This document shows, piece after piece, positions 1-4,637 of a stretch of DNA of 5,026 nucleotides. Under the pieces are notes generated by a model that searched no databases, had not been told where the DNA came from, and saw only the letters and a program-made list of their open reading frames with translations. The stretch lies in the NCBI GenBank assembly GCA_905233865.1, contig CAJOGH010000119.1:1-5026 (forward strand), in the 5' to 3' direction. Within the stretch, counting starts at the first letter, position 1. Each line of letters starts with the position of its first letter. The translations under genes were made by a program, and so were the position numbers. This DNA comes from an uncultured Atopobiaceae bacterium. Lineage in GTDB: Bacteria; Actinomycetota; Coriobacteriia; Coriobacteriales; Atopobiaceae.

Positions 1-1
1 C

Positions 2-85
2 CTCAAGGCCACGCGATCCAACGAGGAGTTCCTCATCCGTTCCGCCAAGAAGGCGCAGCTGAGCGAGTACTCCGACGCGCTGTAG
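2..85 (+). CDS. C-terminal fragment, possibly transcription termination factor Rho
   Basis: The window opens inside a gene. An open frame runs from base 2 to a TAG stop at 83-85 and gives 27 residues: LKATRSNEEFLIRSAKKAQL followed by SEYSDAL. G/C-rich third positions and a strong terminator just after the stop support real coding. The pattern Leu-Lys-x-Thr-x-Ser-Asn-Glu-Glu-Phe-Leu resembles the extreme C-terminus of Rho, the hexameric RNA helicase that terminates transcripts, which often ends in a similar (T/S)-x-x-N-x-x-F-L segment. In many actinobacteria rho lies next to thrC-thrB, and thr genes occur at the other end of this window, which mildly supports the guess. The fragment lacks the ATPase core, so the identity is tentative. 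The coding call is much safer than the product name. Confidence 0.6.
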   Translation, partial: LKATRSNEEFLIRSAKKAQLSEYSDAL

Positions 86-121
86 CGTCGCGGTCGCACC
101 GCAGGCTCTTATCGACAGCAA

Positions 122-150
122 AAGGCCGGGGCGCAAACCCCGGCCTTATT
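122..150. terminator. Strong intrinsic terminator, probably bidirectional
   Basis: A perfect 10-bp stem, AAGGCCGGGG (122-131) with CCCCGGCCTT (138-147), closes a 6-nt loop CGCAAA. On the + strand it is followed by TTATTCAT and lies 37 bp after the rho-like stop. Read on the minus strand the stem ends in a CCTTTTGCTG tail, so it can also stop the reductase transcript whose stop codon is at 201-203. One hairpin serving two convergent genes is the simplest reading. Confidence 0.85.
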
Positions 151-200
151 CATCAATAAATTAAGAGACAAGTACTCTGTCCATTTGGCTCTTACAAGTT

Positions 201-1010
201 TTATGCGTTGGCGGCGACGGCTCCCGCGAGGCTGTCGCGCATGGCCGAGCGCTCCAGCGCGATGCACGCCTCGTAGGGCAGCACCTTGGTGGCGACGTAG
301 GCCACGCGCATGTCAAACGAGGTAATGCACAGGTTGGAGCCAAACAGCGCGGCGCGCAGGGCACGGCTCACGCAGCGGCTCACGTCCTCAAAGCCCACGG
401 ACAGCATGGCGCCAGCGACCTCCTCGTTGCCAGGGTTGTCCAAAAAGCCCGTGTCCATGAACTTGGGGCACACGGCCGTCGCGTGGATGCCCACCTCGCG
501 CAGCTCGGCGTCCAGACCGCGCGTGAAGTCGAGCACGAAGCGCTTGGTTGCGCTGTACACGCTCAGGTAGGGCTGGGGTATGAACGCCGCCACGCTGGCC
601 ATGTTGATGATGCGCGAGCCGCTCGCCATGTAGGGGAGGGCCAGGTAGCACATCTCGAGGACGGCCAGGCAGTTAAGGCGCACCATGTCGGCGTTGCTCG
701 CGCGCGAGATGCTGGCCAGGTCGCCAAACTTGCCAAAGCCCGCGCTGTTGACAAGCCACTGCACGCAGAGGTCCTCGCCCTCCTGCGCCAGTGCGGCCGA
801 CAGCGCATCAAACGAGGCGGGGTCGCACAGGTCGAGCGCAAAGGCGCGCGTGGGCACGGTGCTGTTGGCCACGATGCGCTCCAGGCGGTCGGTGCTGCGC
901 GCTACGACCCAGATCTCGTCAAGGGGCCCGCCCGCGCCCGCATCCAGCTGACGTACGAACTCGCGTCCGACTCCCGAGGTGGCTCCCGTGACGATGGCAA
1001 TGTCCTTCAT
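201..1010 (-). CDS. SDR family NAD(P)-dependent oxidoreductase
   Basis: A 269-residue classical short-chain dehydrogenase/reductase, a normal length for the family. The Rossmann cofactor motif TGATSGVG is at residues 8-15, NSAG (usual form NNAG) at 88-91, the structural Asn at 113, catalytic Ser139 and the YxxxK pair Tyr152/Lys156. All tetrad residues are present, so the enzyme should be active. Arg38 after the second beta strand (WVVARSTDRL) hints at NADP(H) preference; this is inference. The usual PG motif after the catalytic segment reads Cys-Pro-Lys (181-183), a small departure. The substrate cannot be told from sequence. No signal peptide or membrane segment is seen, so it is cytoplasmic. 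The ATG at 1008-1010 is preceded on the minus strand by GGGAG about 6 nt upstream. It is a single-gene unit, divergent from the PAS gene and ending at a shared terminator. Confidence 0.95.
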   Translation of the reverse strand: MKDIAIVTGATSGVGREFVRQLDAGAGGPLDEIWVVARSTDRLERIVANSTVPTRAFALDLCDPASFDALSAALAQEGEDLCVQWLVNSAGFGKFGDLASISRASNADMVRLNCLAVLEMCYLALPYMASGSRIINMASVAAFIPQPYLSVYSATKRFVLDFTRGLDAELREVGIHATAVCPKFMDTGFLDNPGNEEVAGAMLSVGFEDVSRCVSRALRAALFGSNLCITSFDMRVAYVATKVLPYEACIALERSAMRDSLAGAVAANA

Positions 1011-1015
1011 ACGCG

Positions 1016-1021
1016 TCTCCC
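1016..1021 (-). promoter_or_regulatory. Ribosome binding site of the SDR gene
   Basis: On the minus strand GGGAGA lies 5-6 nt before the ATG at 1010. It fixes the start chosen for the reductase. Confidence 0.7.
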
Positions 1022-1061
1022 ATTCGCTCGTCCGGCGCCCCCTGGCGCCCGCTCACACCAA

Positions 1062-1091
1062 ATCCTAGCCCAGCCGCCCGCCGCGTGCCAC
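1062..1091 (-). promoter_or_regulatory. Candidate promoter of the SDR gene
   Basis: On the minus strand GTGGCA (1086-1091) and TAGGAT (1062-1067) are separated by 18 nt, each matching four of six consensus bases. They would start a transcript about 45 nt ahead of the reductase ATG. The match is moderate and the surroundings are very GC-rich, so this is only the best candidate in the gap. Downstream, in the predicted leader, two copies of GGCGCC (1034-1039 and 1044-1049) can pair as a hairpin with a 4-nt loop. Confidence 0.3.
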
Positions 1092-1153
1092 CGTCTGCCC
1101 GCCGCGCGGACGCGCCAGCCCCGTGGCGCGCGCTTGCTCTGGTAGGTTACGCA

Positions 1154-1167
1154 TAAGGGAAGCCTTA
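1154..1167. promoter_or_regulatory. Inverted repeat TAAGG-N4-CCTTA, possible operator of the PAS gene
   Basis: A perfect 5-bp inverted repeat, TAAGG (1154-1158) and CCTTA (1163-1167), has a 4-nt spacer and lies 19 bp before the PAS start codon. The 5-4-5 spacing and the AGG/CCT cores are those of DtxR/IdeR-type metal-repressor boxes (TTAGG-N4-CCTAA), with one position swapped in each arm. TAGGTTA at 1143-1149 resembles another such half-site. No convincing -35/-10 pair was found for the PAS gene. Regulator identity is inference. Confidence 0.35.
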
Positions 1168-1172
1168 CACGT

Positions 1173-1180
1173 GGAAGGAG
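1173..1180 (+). promoter_or_regulatory. Ribosome binding site of the PAS gene
   Basis: GGAAGGAG ends 6 nt before the ATG at 1187-1189. It is a strong Shine-Dalgarno match at ideal spacing and fixes the start. Confidence 0.85.
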
Positions 1181-1186
1181 CGTCTC

Positions 1187-1648
1187 ATGGGTGGTTTCTC
1201 GGCCGATAAGAGCCGCGCGCATGCGGGCGCCTCCGCACATGGCGGCGAGCTGGGTGTCCGCGGCGGTCGCGTGGTGCTTCCCACGGGCGACCTTGGGACA
1301 GGCCAGCTGATGGCCATCCTCGAGCTGCTGCCCTGCGACCTCACCTTCGTGGACGCTGACGACGTCGTGCAGTTCTTTAGCTTGGGGGTGGGCCTGTACC
1401 CGCGGCCTTTGGAGTGTCTGGGCAGGAGCGTGTACGAGTGCCATCCCGAGCGGACGCGGGAGACGGTGCGCCGGACGATCCAGTCGTTCAGGGACGGGTC
1501 GCGCGACTTCGTGGACATGTGGACACGCAGCGACGAGGGGCCGGTGCGCGTGCGCTACTGTGCCGTCCGCGGTGACGATGGCTCGTATCTTGGCTCGCTC
1601 GAGATAGCCCAGCCGTTTGGCGACGTGCTCGAGCGCCTGATGGGGTAG
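1187..1648 (+). CDS. Stand-alone PAS domain protein of the DUF438 C-terminal type
   Basis: A 153-residue soluble protein. After about 28 variable, Gly/Ala-rich N-terminal residues comes one PAS-like domain: LPTGDL (31-36), a helix, then TFVDADDVVQFFS (53-65), YPRPLECLGRSVYECHPERT (71-90), FRDGSRDF (101-108) and RVRYCAVR...YLGSLEIAQ (121-142). This order matches the PAS part of DUF438 proteins, which normally carries an N-terminal hemerythrin-like domain: LPTGxL, then TFVDxxDxVxxFS, then PRPxxxxGRxVxxCHPxxs, then RYxAVRDxxGxYLGxLE. Cys85-His86-Pro87 keeps the family's CHP triplet, which could contact a cofactor, though that is not established here. There is no output domain, so a role as a small sensor or binding protein for a partner is inference. 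A strong ribosome site precedes the ATG. The gene stands alone, divergent from the reductase, with a DtxR-box-like repeat in front. Confidence 0.88.
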   Translation: MGGFSADKSRAHAGASAHGGELGVRGGRVVLPTGDLGTGQLMAILELLPCDLTFVDADDVVQFFSLGVGLYPRPLECLGRSVYECHPERTRETVRRTIQSFRDGSRDFVDMWTRSDEGPVRVRYCAVRGDDGSYLGSLEIAQPFGDVLERLMG

Positions 1649-1752
1649 GGGAGCGCTTGCTGTCCTACCTGGTAAAGGCGTATGTCTGGATTACTGTCCA
1701 CCCCATGTGAGAGCATGGTAAGCGCCTTTCGGAAAAATCTTTTCCATATGCC
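1649..1752. other. Structured non-coding region downstream of the PAS gene
   Basis: No gene is seen here. Bases 1674-1729 can fold into a three-way junction. The outer stem is AAAGGCG (1674-1680) with CGCCTTT (1723-1729). One inner arm is TGGAT/GTCCA (1687-1691/1696-1700, containing one G-T pair) and the other is CCATG/CATGG (1703-1707/1714-1718). A perfect AT-rich hairpin, GGAAAA-ATC-TTTTCC (1731-1745), follows. Together these could form the 3' end of the PAS mRNA. There is no GC stem followed by a long T run, so an ordinary terminator call is not secure. Confidence 0.4.
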
Positions 1753-1781
1753 TTGCAATCTCCTGAATGACGGCGTATAGT
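1753..1781 (+). promoter_or_regulatory. Sigma-70 type promoter of the membrane protein gene
   Basis: TTGCAA (1753-1758) and TATAGT (1776-1781) are separated by exactly 17 nt, each matching five of six consensus bases. It is the best promoter in the window and sits in a locally AT-rich stretch. Transcription should begin near 1788, leaving a leader of about 140 nt before the preferred start codon at 1930. Confidence 0.75.
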
Positions 1782-1787
1782 GCTTAG

Positions 1788-1858
1788 TAATCGCTTTTAT
1801 CAGCGGGATTAGGTTCAGACGGAAAAGTAGCTAACACGAACCAGCCGTCCGACAGCAT
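1788..1858 (+). promoter_or_regulatory. Structured 5' leader, possible hairpin plus pseudoknot
   Basis: The predicted leader starts with a small hairpin CGCT-TTTATC-AGCG (1792-1805). Next, GGTTC (1812-1816) can pair with GAACC (1838-1842), and GACGG (1818-1822) with CCGTC (1845-1849). The two 5-bp helices interleave, so they either form a pseudoknot or are mutually exclusive hairpins, an arrangement typical of switching leaders. The sequence does not match the core of any riboswitch class I can recall, so no ligand is proposed. Confidence 0.35.
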
Positions 1859-1913
1859 TTGACATTGACATGCGTTTCATTGTCATTCGTCTGTTTCGTG
1901 GTAGCTCCGCACT

Positions 1914-1919
1914 GGGAGG
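1914..1919 (+). promoter_or_regulatory. Ribosome binding site deciding the start at 1930
   Basis: GGGAGG lies 10 nt before the ATG at 1930. The in-frame upstream ATG at 1870 has no purine-rich sequence in front of it. This makes 1930 the better start, although the spacing is slightly long. Confidence 0.6.
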
Positions 1920-1929
1920 TGCACGGGAC

Positions 1930-3225
1930 ATGGCAGAATTCCGATCTCCAGCCATCACGGCAGGGCTTCTGGGCGCTGTGGCTGCTGCGAGTCCCAACGT
2001 CGCGCTCGGCGCGACCATGACCATGGGTGAGGCGACGCCGTTCGCGCTCGTGGTACCCATGGCCGCCGGCTGCCTGCTTGGCGGTGTCGTGGGAAGTGCC
2101 GTGAGCTGCATGCTCACCCGCCGCGCCTATGGCAGCGACGTCAAGATCGACTTTGCCACCCAGGCATCGGATGCCACGGGAAAGATGCCCGCCCAGCGCT
2201 TTGCGACCACGCAGCGTCCCGCGCCCGCACGCAACGCCGCGCCCGTCCGCAACAACCCCGTCGTCCCGCGCCAGGCCGTTCCGGCTCGCCCCAACCAGAT
2301 TCGCGCCCAGCAGCAGGCTCGCGCCAACCAGGTTCGCGAGCGCGCTGCCAAGTCCCACGAGGAGATTCGTCGTCAGGGTGTGGCCGCCACGCTCAGCGAG
2401 CGCCTGGGCCGCTCCATTCCCGAGTTTGACTTTGGCACCTCCGCGACGCCGGCGCAGTCGACGCCCATGCCGCAGCAGCAGGCCACCCGTCCCGCGCCCT
2501 CGCCTCAGGCGACTGCCGCCAGCGCGGCCTATGCCCAGCAGGTCTACATGCAGCAGCGCGTCTTTGACGGTCCCCCTCAGCACGCCATCGCGCCTATGAG
2601 TGGTCAGGCGCCCGATCAGAGCCAGGTCATGCTCATGATGGGCCTGACCGGCTCCTACGAGGCCATGAGCTCCACCGGCATGATGGGCCAGACCATGGCG
2701 GACCGCTCGCAGGCGCTGCGCGTGCCCGCGACTCCCATCACGTCCAACCCCGAGCGCGCCGCCCGCATCGCCCGCTCGCTCGCGGCCATCGAGTCTGGCG
2801 CCTATCCCGAGATGCGCGACGCGTCCGCCCTGGGCGAGCCCGCAGACGGCTGGGCCCGCAGCCTTGAGAACATGGAGGAGAAGATCGCCGAGACGCGCCG
2901 CGAGGAGTGGCGCCAGCCCGGTCCCATCCGCCCGGTCATCACCGACGTCATCGGCGGCGTGGATACCCTCGACGAGCCCGCGGGCCTTGAGGGCGACACC
3001 TCGTTCATCCCGTTCAAGGTTCCCGCCGGCCACCCCGACGTGGTGGACACGAACAGCTACGTGGACTACCTCATCGACGACGAGTTCTCGCAGAACTCCA
3101 GCGACGCCGTCCGCGACAACGCCCACAAGTACCTCCGCGTCCTGCAGGGAGGCAGCCAGTCCATGCCTCGCGTCAAGACCGCGCCGGCGCGTGGTGGCGC
3201 CCACTTCCGCGCCATGGAGGCCTAG
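1930..3225 (+). CDS. Hypothetical membrane-anchored protein with long Ala/Pro/Gln-rich tail
   Basis: I do not recognise this family. The preferred ATG gives 431 residues; the in-frame ATG at 1870 would add 20 but lacks a ribosome site. Residues 6-28 form a hydrophobic, Ala/Gly-rich stretch after Arg5 that resembles a signal peptide or first membrane segment, ending ALGA. Residues 37-62 form a clear membrane helix with clustered glycines, ending in Arg64-Arg65, which places the rest in the cytoplasm by the positive-inside rule. Residues about 75-240 are rich in Ala, Pro, Gln and Arg and probably disordered, with an 11-residue tandem repeat at 119-140. The distal part (about 265-431) has charged helix-like stretches such as SLENMEEKIAETRREEW and ends with an acidic then basic segment. 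There is no LPXTG motif or enzyme signature. A role as a membrane anchor or scaffold is inference. It has its own promoter and terminator. Confidence 0.85.
   Translation: MAEFRSPAITAGLLGAVAAASPNVALGATMTMGEATPFALVVPMAAGCLLGGVVGSAVSCMLTRRAYGSDVKIDFATQASDATGKMPAQRFATTQRPAPARNAAPVRNNPVVPRQAVPARPNQIRAQQQARANQVRERAAKSHEEIRRQGVAATLSERLGRSIPEFDFGTSATPAQSTPMPQQQATRPAPSPQATAASAAYAQQVYMQQRVFDGPPQHAIAPMSGQAPDQSQVMLMMGLTGSYEAMSSTGMMGQTMADRSQALRVPATPITSNPERAARIARSLAAIESGAYPEMRDASALGEPADGWARSLENMEEKIAETRREEWRQPGPIRPVITDVIGGVDTLDEPAGLEGDTSFIPFKVPAGHPDVVDTNSYVDYLIDDEFSQNSSDAVRDNAHKYLRVLQGGSQSMPRVKTAPARGGAHFRAMEA
2283..2338 (+). repeat. Imperfect tandem duplication inside the membrane protein gene
   Basis: Bases 2283-2305 and 2316-2338 match at 21 of 23 positions with a 33-bp period. 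They encode consecutive 11-residue units ARPNQIRAQQQ and ARANQVRERAA. The period is a whole number of codons, so the frame is kept. This points to a duplication within the disordered tail. Confidence 0.7.
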
Positions 3226-3256
3226 GGCGACAAGAGCTTGCATGTGCATAGACTCG

Positions 3257-3293
3257 GCGAGGGCGCGCCTCTGGCGCGCTCTCGTTGCGTTTC
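3257..3293 (+). terminator. Intrinsic terminator of the membrane protein gene
   Basis: A 12-bp stem, CGAGGGCGCGCC (3258-3269) with GGCGCGCTCTCG (3273-3284), contains one G-U pair and closes a 3-nt loop TCT. It is followed by TTGCGTTTCTG and starts 32 bp after the stop codon. The stem is very stable and the T tract is interrupted. Confidence 0.65.
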
Positions 3294-3388
3294 TGCGAGC
3301 GGGGGACGTAAGGCCCGCGTCTCTTCTCGGCTCGATGCGACGTCACGTTCTTGTGGTAAGTCACCTTGTTACTTGTCGTGGTGCCTTG

Positions 3389-3413
3389 GGTCGTGCCCAG
3401 ACGACCTTTCTGT
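3389..3413 (+). terminator. Terminator-like hairpin abutting the MITE-like element
   Basis: GGTCGT (3389-3394) pairs perfectly with ACGACC (3401-3406) around the loop GCCCAG, followed by TTTCTGT. The tail runs directly into the left end of the inverted-repeat element at 3411. The stem is only 6 bp and no gene ends just upstream, so it may be a secondary terminator or a chance hairpin. Confidence 0.3.
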
Positions 3414-3436
3414 ACCCACTTTGCGATTTAAGTGCA
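3411..3436 (+). repeat. Left terminal inverted repeat of the MITE-like element
   Basis: A 26-base arm, perfect reverse complement of 3559-3584. Its outer end reads TGTACCC and its inner end reads TTTAAGTGCA. Confidence 0.95.
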
Positions 3437-3558
3437 ACGGTGGGGGCTTTTGGGGCGGGCTTGAGCGACATTGCGAAAGAGTTGTTTGGAAAGCCCCAGA
3501 TAAATTACTGACACCTAATCTCAATGCATTCCCGGAGCTATGTTTCGCGGCCTCGGAA

Positions 3559-3584
3559 TGCACTTAAATCGCAAAGTGGGTACA
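3559..3584 (-). repeat. Right terminal inverted repeat of the MITE-like element
   Basis: A 26-base arm, perfect reverse complement of 3411-3436. Its inner end (TGCA) is also part of a competing stem, 3525-3532/3555-3562. Confidence 0.95.
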
Positions 3585-3731
3585 CGCCGCGGGTGATAAT
3601 CACAACTGTTCAGGGCATCCAGGGGAAGACAGTTCCTTCCGCGCTTCCGCAAGCTCATGTCAAACACCAATTGAAGCTCGTTGGTTCGTGCCTGTGGGCT
3701 CTGTCGTTAGGTGGCTGACATGCGCGCGTCG

Positions 3732-4637
3732 CTAGGCCAGGGTGACGACGAGGCCGTCGCTGCAAGACGTCAGGCATTGCTTCCACCAGCCGGGGCGCGC
3801 GGCCTCAAGGGCAACCATGACGTGTGAGGCGGCCTCTTCGCCCACGCAGGCGGCAATCATCGTGGAACCCGAGCCCGAGATCCAGAACGCGCTGGCGCCC
3901 GCGTCCAGGCACACGCGGCGCAGTGCGTCGTAGTCGGGGATGAGCTTCTTGCGGTAGGGCTCGTGCAGGCGGTCGTCGCAGCAGGCTGCGAGCAACGCGG
4001 CGTCACCGATGGCGACGGCACGCCCCGTCTGCCACACGCAGGTCTCGCGGGGGACTGATGCGGGAAGCACGCGGCGCGCCTCGGAGGTGCGCACCTCGTA
4101 GGGCGGGGCGATCGTGCACAGGCGGATGTCGCGCGCGACCTCGTAGCGCAGCGACCACGCCTTGCCGTCGGCTATGAATGAGCTGGATAGCCCTCCCATG
4201 ACGGCGGGGGTCACGTTGTCGGGATGGCCCTCGATGACGCTCGCGGCCTCTGCGATGGCATCACGGTCCAGCTCGCGGCCGGAGAGCAGCCAAGCGCTGG
4301 TGATGCCTGCCACGACGCAGGTGGAGCTTGACCCAAGCCCGCCGGAGAGCGGGATGGGCGAGTCGATGTGGATGTGCAGGGGGCGCGCTGCCACGCCCAG
4401 GCGCGCGCACATGGTCTGGTAGGTGGTCCACACCATGTTGTCGTCGCCCCTAAAGCGGTCCTCGCAACCCGTGACGTGCAGCTCGTCGCTGAGCGAGAAC
4501 GTGAAGTTCGCGCGCAGGTCAAGCGCCAGGCCCAGGCAGTCAAAGCCCACGCCCAGGTTGGCGCTCGTGGCGGGGACGCTCACGCAAAAGCGGTCGAGCT
4601 CGCCCGCGAGCCTGGTGATCTGCGCGTTCGCACTCAC
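3732..4637 (-). CDS. thrB: Homoserine kinase (ThrB), GHMP kinase family
   Basis: ThrB phosphorylates L-homoserine with ATP to O-phosphohomoserine, the step before threonine synthase, in the cytoplasm. From the preferred GTG start the protein has 301 residues, normal for ThrB. All GHMP motifs are present: VPATSANLGVGFDCLG (21-36), the ATP-binding loop PIPLSGGLGSSST (94-106), EGHPDNVTP (136-144) and the C-terminal ISGSGST (253-259). HEPYR (225-229) matches the conserved homoserine kinase segment before LIPDYDAL. The GTG at 4637 overlaps the thrC stop as GTGA, with AGGG 7 nt upstream, a typical translational-coupling junction. A GTG at 4655 in the same frame would add six residues but has a less natural context. 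It is second in a thrC-thrB operon. No strong terminator follows. Confidence 0.96.
   Translation of the reverse strand: MSANAQITRLAGELDRFCVSVPATSANLGVGFDCLGLALDLRANFTFSLSDELHVTGCEDRFRGDDNMVWTTYQTMCARLGVAARPLHIHIDSPIPLSGGLGSSSTCVVAGITSAWLLSGRELDRDAIAEAASVIEGHPDNVTPAVMGGLSSSFIADGKAWSLRYEVARDIRLCTIAPPYEVRTSEARRVLPASVPRETCVWQTGRAVAIGDAALLAACCDDRLHEPYRKKLIPDYDALRRVCLDAGASAFWISGSGSTMIAACVGEEAASHVMVALEAARPGWWKQCLTSCSDGLVVTLA

Larger units (their letters stand above)
3411..3584. mobile_element. MITE-like element with perfect 26-bp terminal inverted repeats
   Basis: The left arm (3411-3436, beginning TGTACCCACTTTGCG) and the right arm (3559-3584, ending CGCAAAGTGGGTACA) are exact reverse complements over all 26 bases. 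Identity stops sharply on both sides. They enclose 122 bp without a gene, far too little for a transposase. Total length 174 bp, exact ends and intergenic position fit a non-autonomous miniature inverted-repeat element mobilised in trans. GTAC occurs at both ends, so the true end could be inside it with TA (IS630/mariner-like) or GTAC as target duplication; because GTAC is palindromic this cannot be settled here. No other duplication is evident in the flanks. The interior can form further stems at 3443-3450/3490-3497 and 3525-3532/3555-3562. A structured non-coding RNA is the main alternative. Confidence 0.7.
3226..3731. other. 506-bp gene-free region holding a MITE-like element
   Basis: No frame here has convincing coding character. 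Contents: a terminator hairpin for the membrane protein gene (3257-3292), about 95 bp of unassigned sequence, a second hairpin (3389-3406), the inverted-repeat element (3411-3584), then 147 bp leading to the thrB stop. In that last part only weak stems are visible: AACTGT/ACAGTT at 3604-3609/3629-3634 and ACCAA/TTGGT at 3666-3670/3681-3685. The second of these could be a poor terminator for thrB on the minus strand. Confidence 0.7.

Noticed and set aside
483..1145. 220-residue + strand frame over the reductase
   Set aside because: It is a shadow of a gene with all SDR catalytic motifs on the minus strand.
1134..1157. TTGCTC with CATAAG as a promoter for the PAS gene
   Set aside because: The spacer is only 12 nt, too short for a sigma-70 promoter.
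1674..1729. tRNA-like fold with a 7-bp outer stem
   Set aside because: It is only 56 nt, with no T arm, no TTC-type loop and no anticodon arm of normal geometry. No hammerhead core (CTGATGA/GAAA) was found either.
1870..1929. ATG at 1870 as the start of the membrane protein
   Set aside because: No Shine-Dalgarno sequence precedes it, while GGGAGG precedes the ATG at 1930. Kept only as an alternative.
1831..3249. 472-residue open frame on the minus strand opposite the membrane protein gene
   Set aside because: It is the codon-for-codon mirror of the + gene and stays open because the real gene lacks TTA, CTA and TCA codons over this span. It is Gly/His/Arg-rich low complexity, has no domain, and the promoter, ribosome site and terminator all favour the + strand.
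3238..3567. Overlapping short open frames across the inverted-repeat region
   Set aside because: They run through the terminator and the inverted-repeat arm, have no ribosome site and lack the codon bias of the neighbouring genes.
3401..3594. Target site duplication outside the 26-bp arms
   Set aside because: The flanks CGACCTTTC and CGCCGCGGG share no direct repeat. Only TA or GTAC within the arm ends could serve, and that is ambiguous.
3595..3600. GATAAT as a possible -10 element on the + strand
   Set aside because: There is no -35 at proper distance, no extended -10, and no + strand gene downstream.
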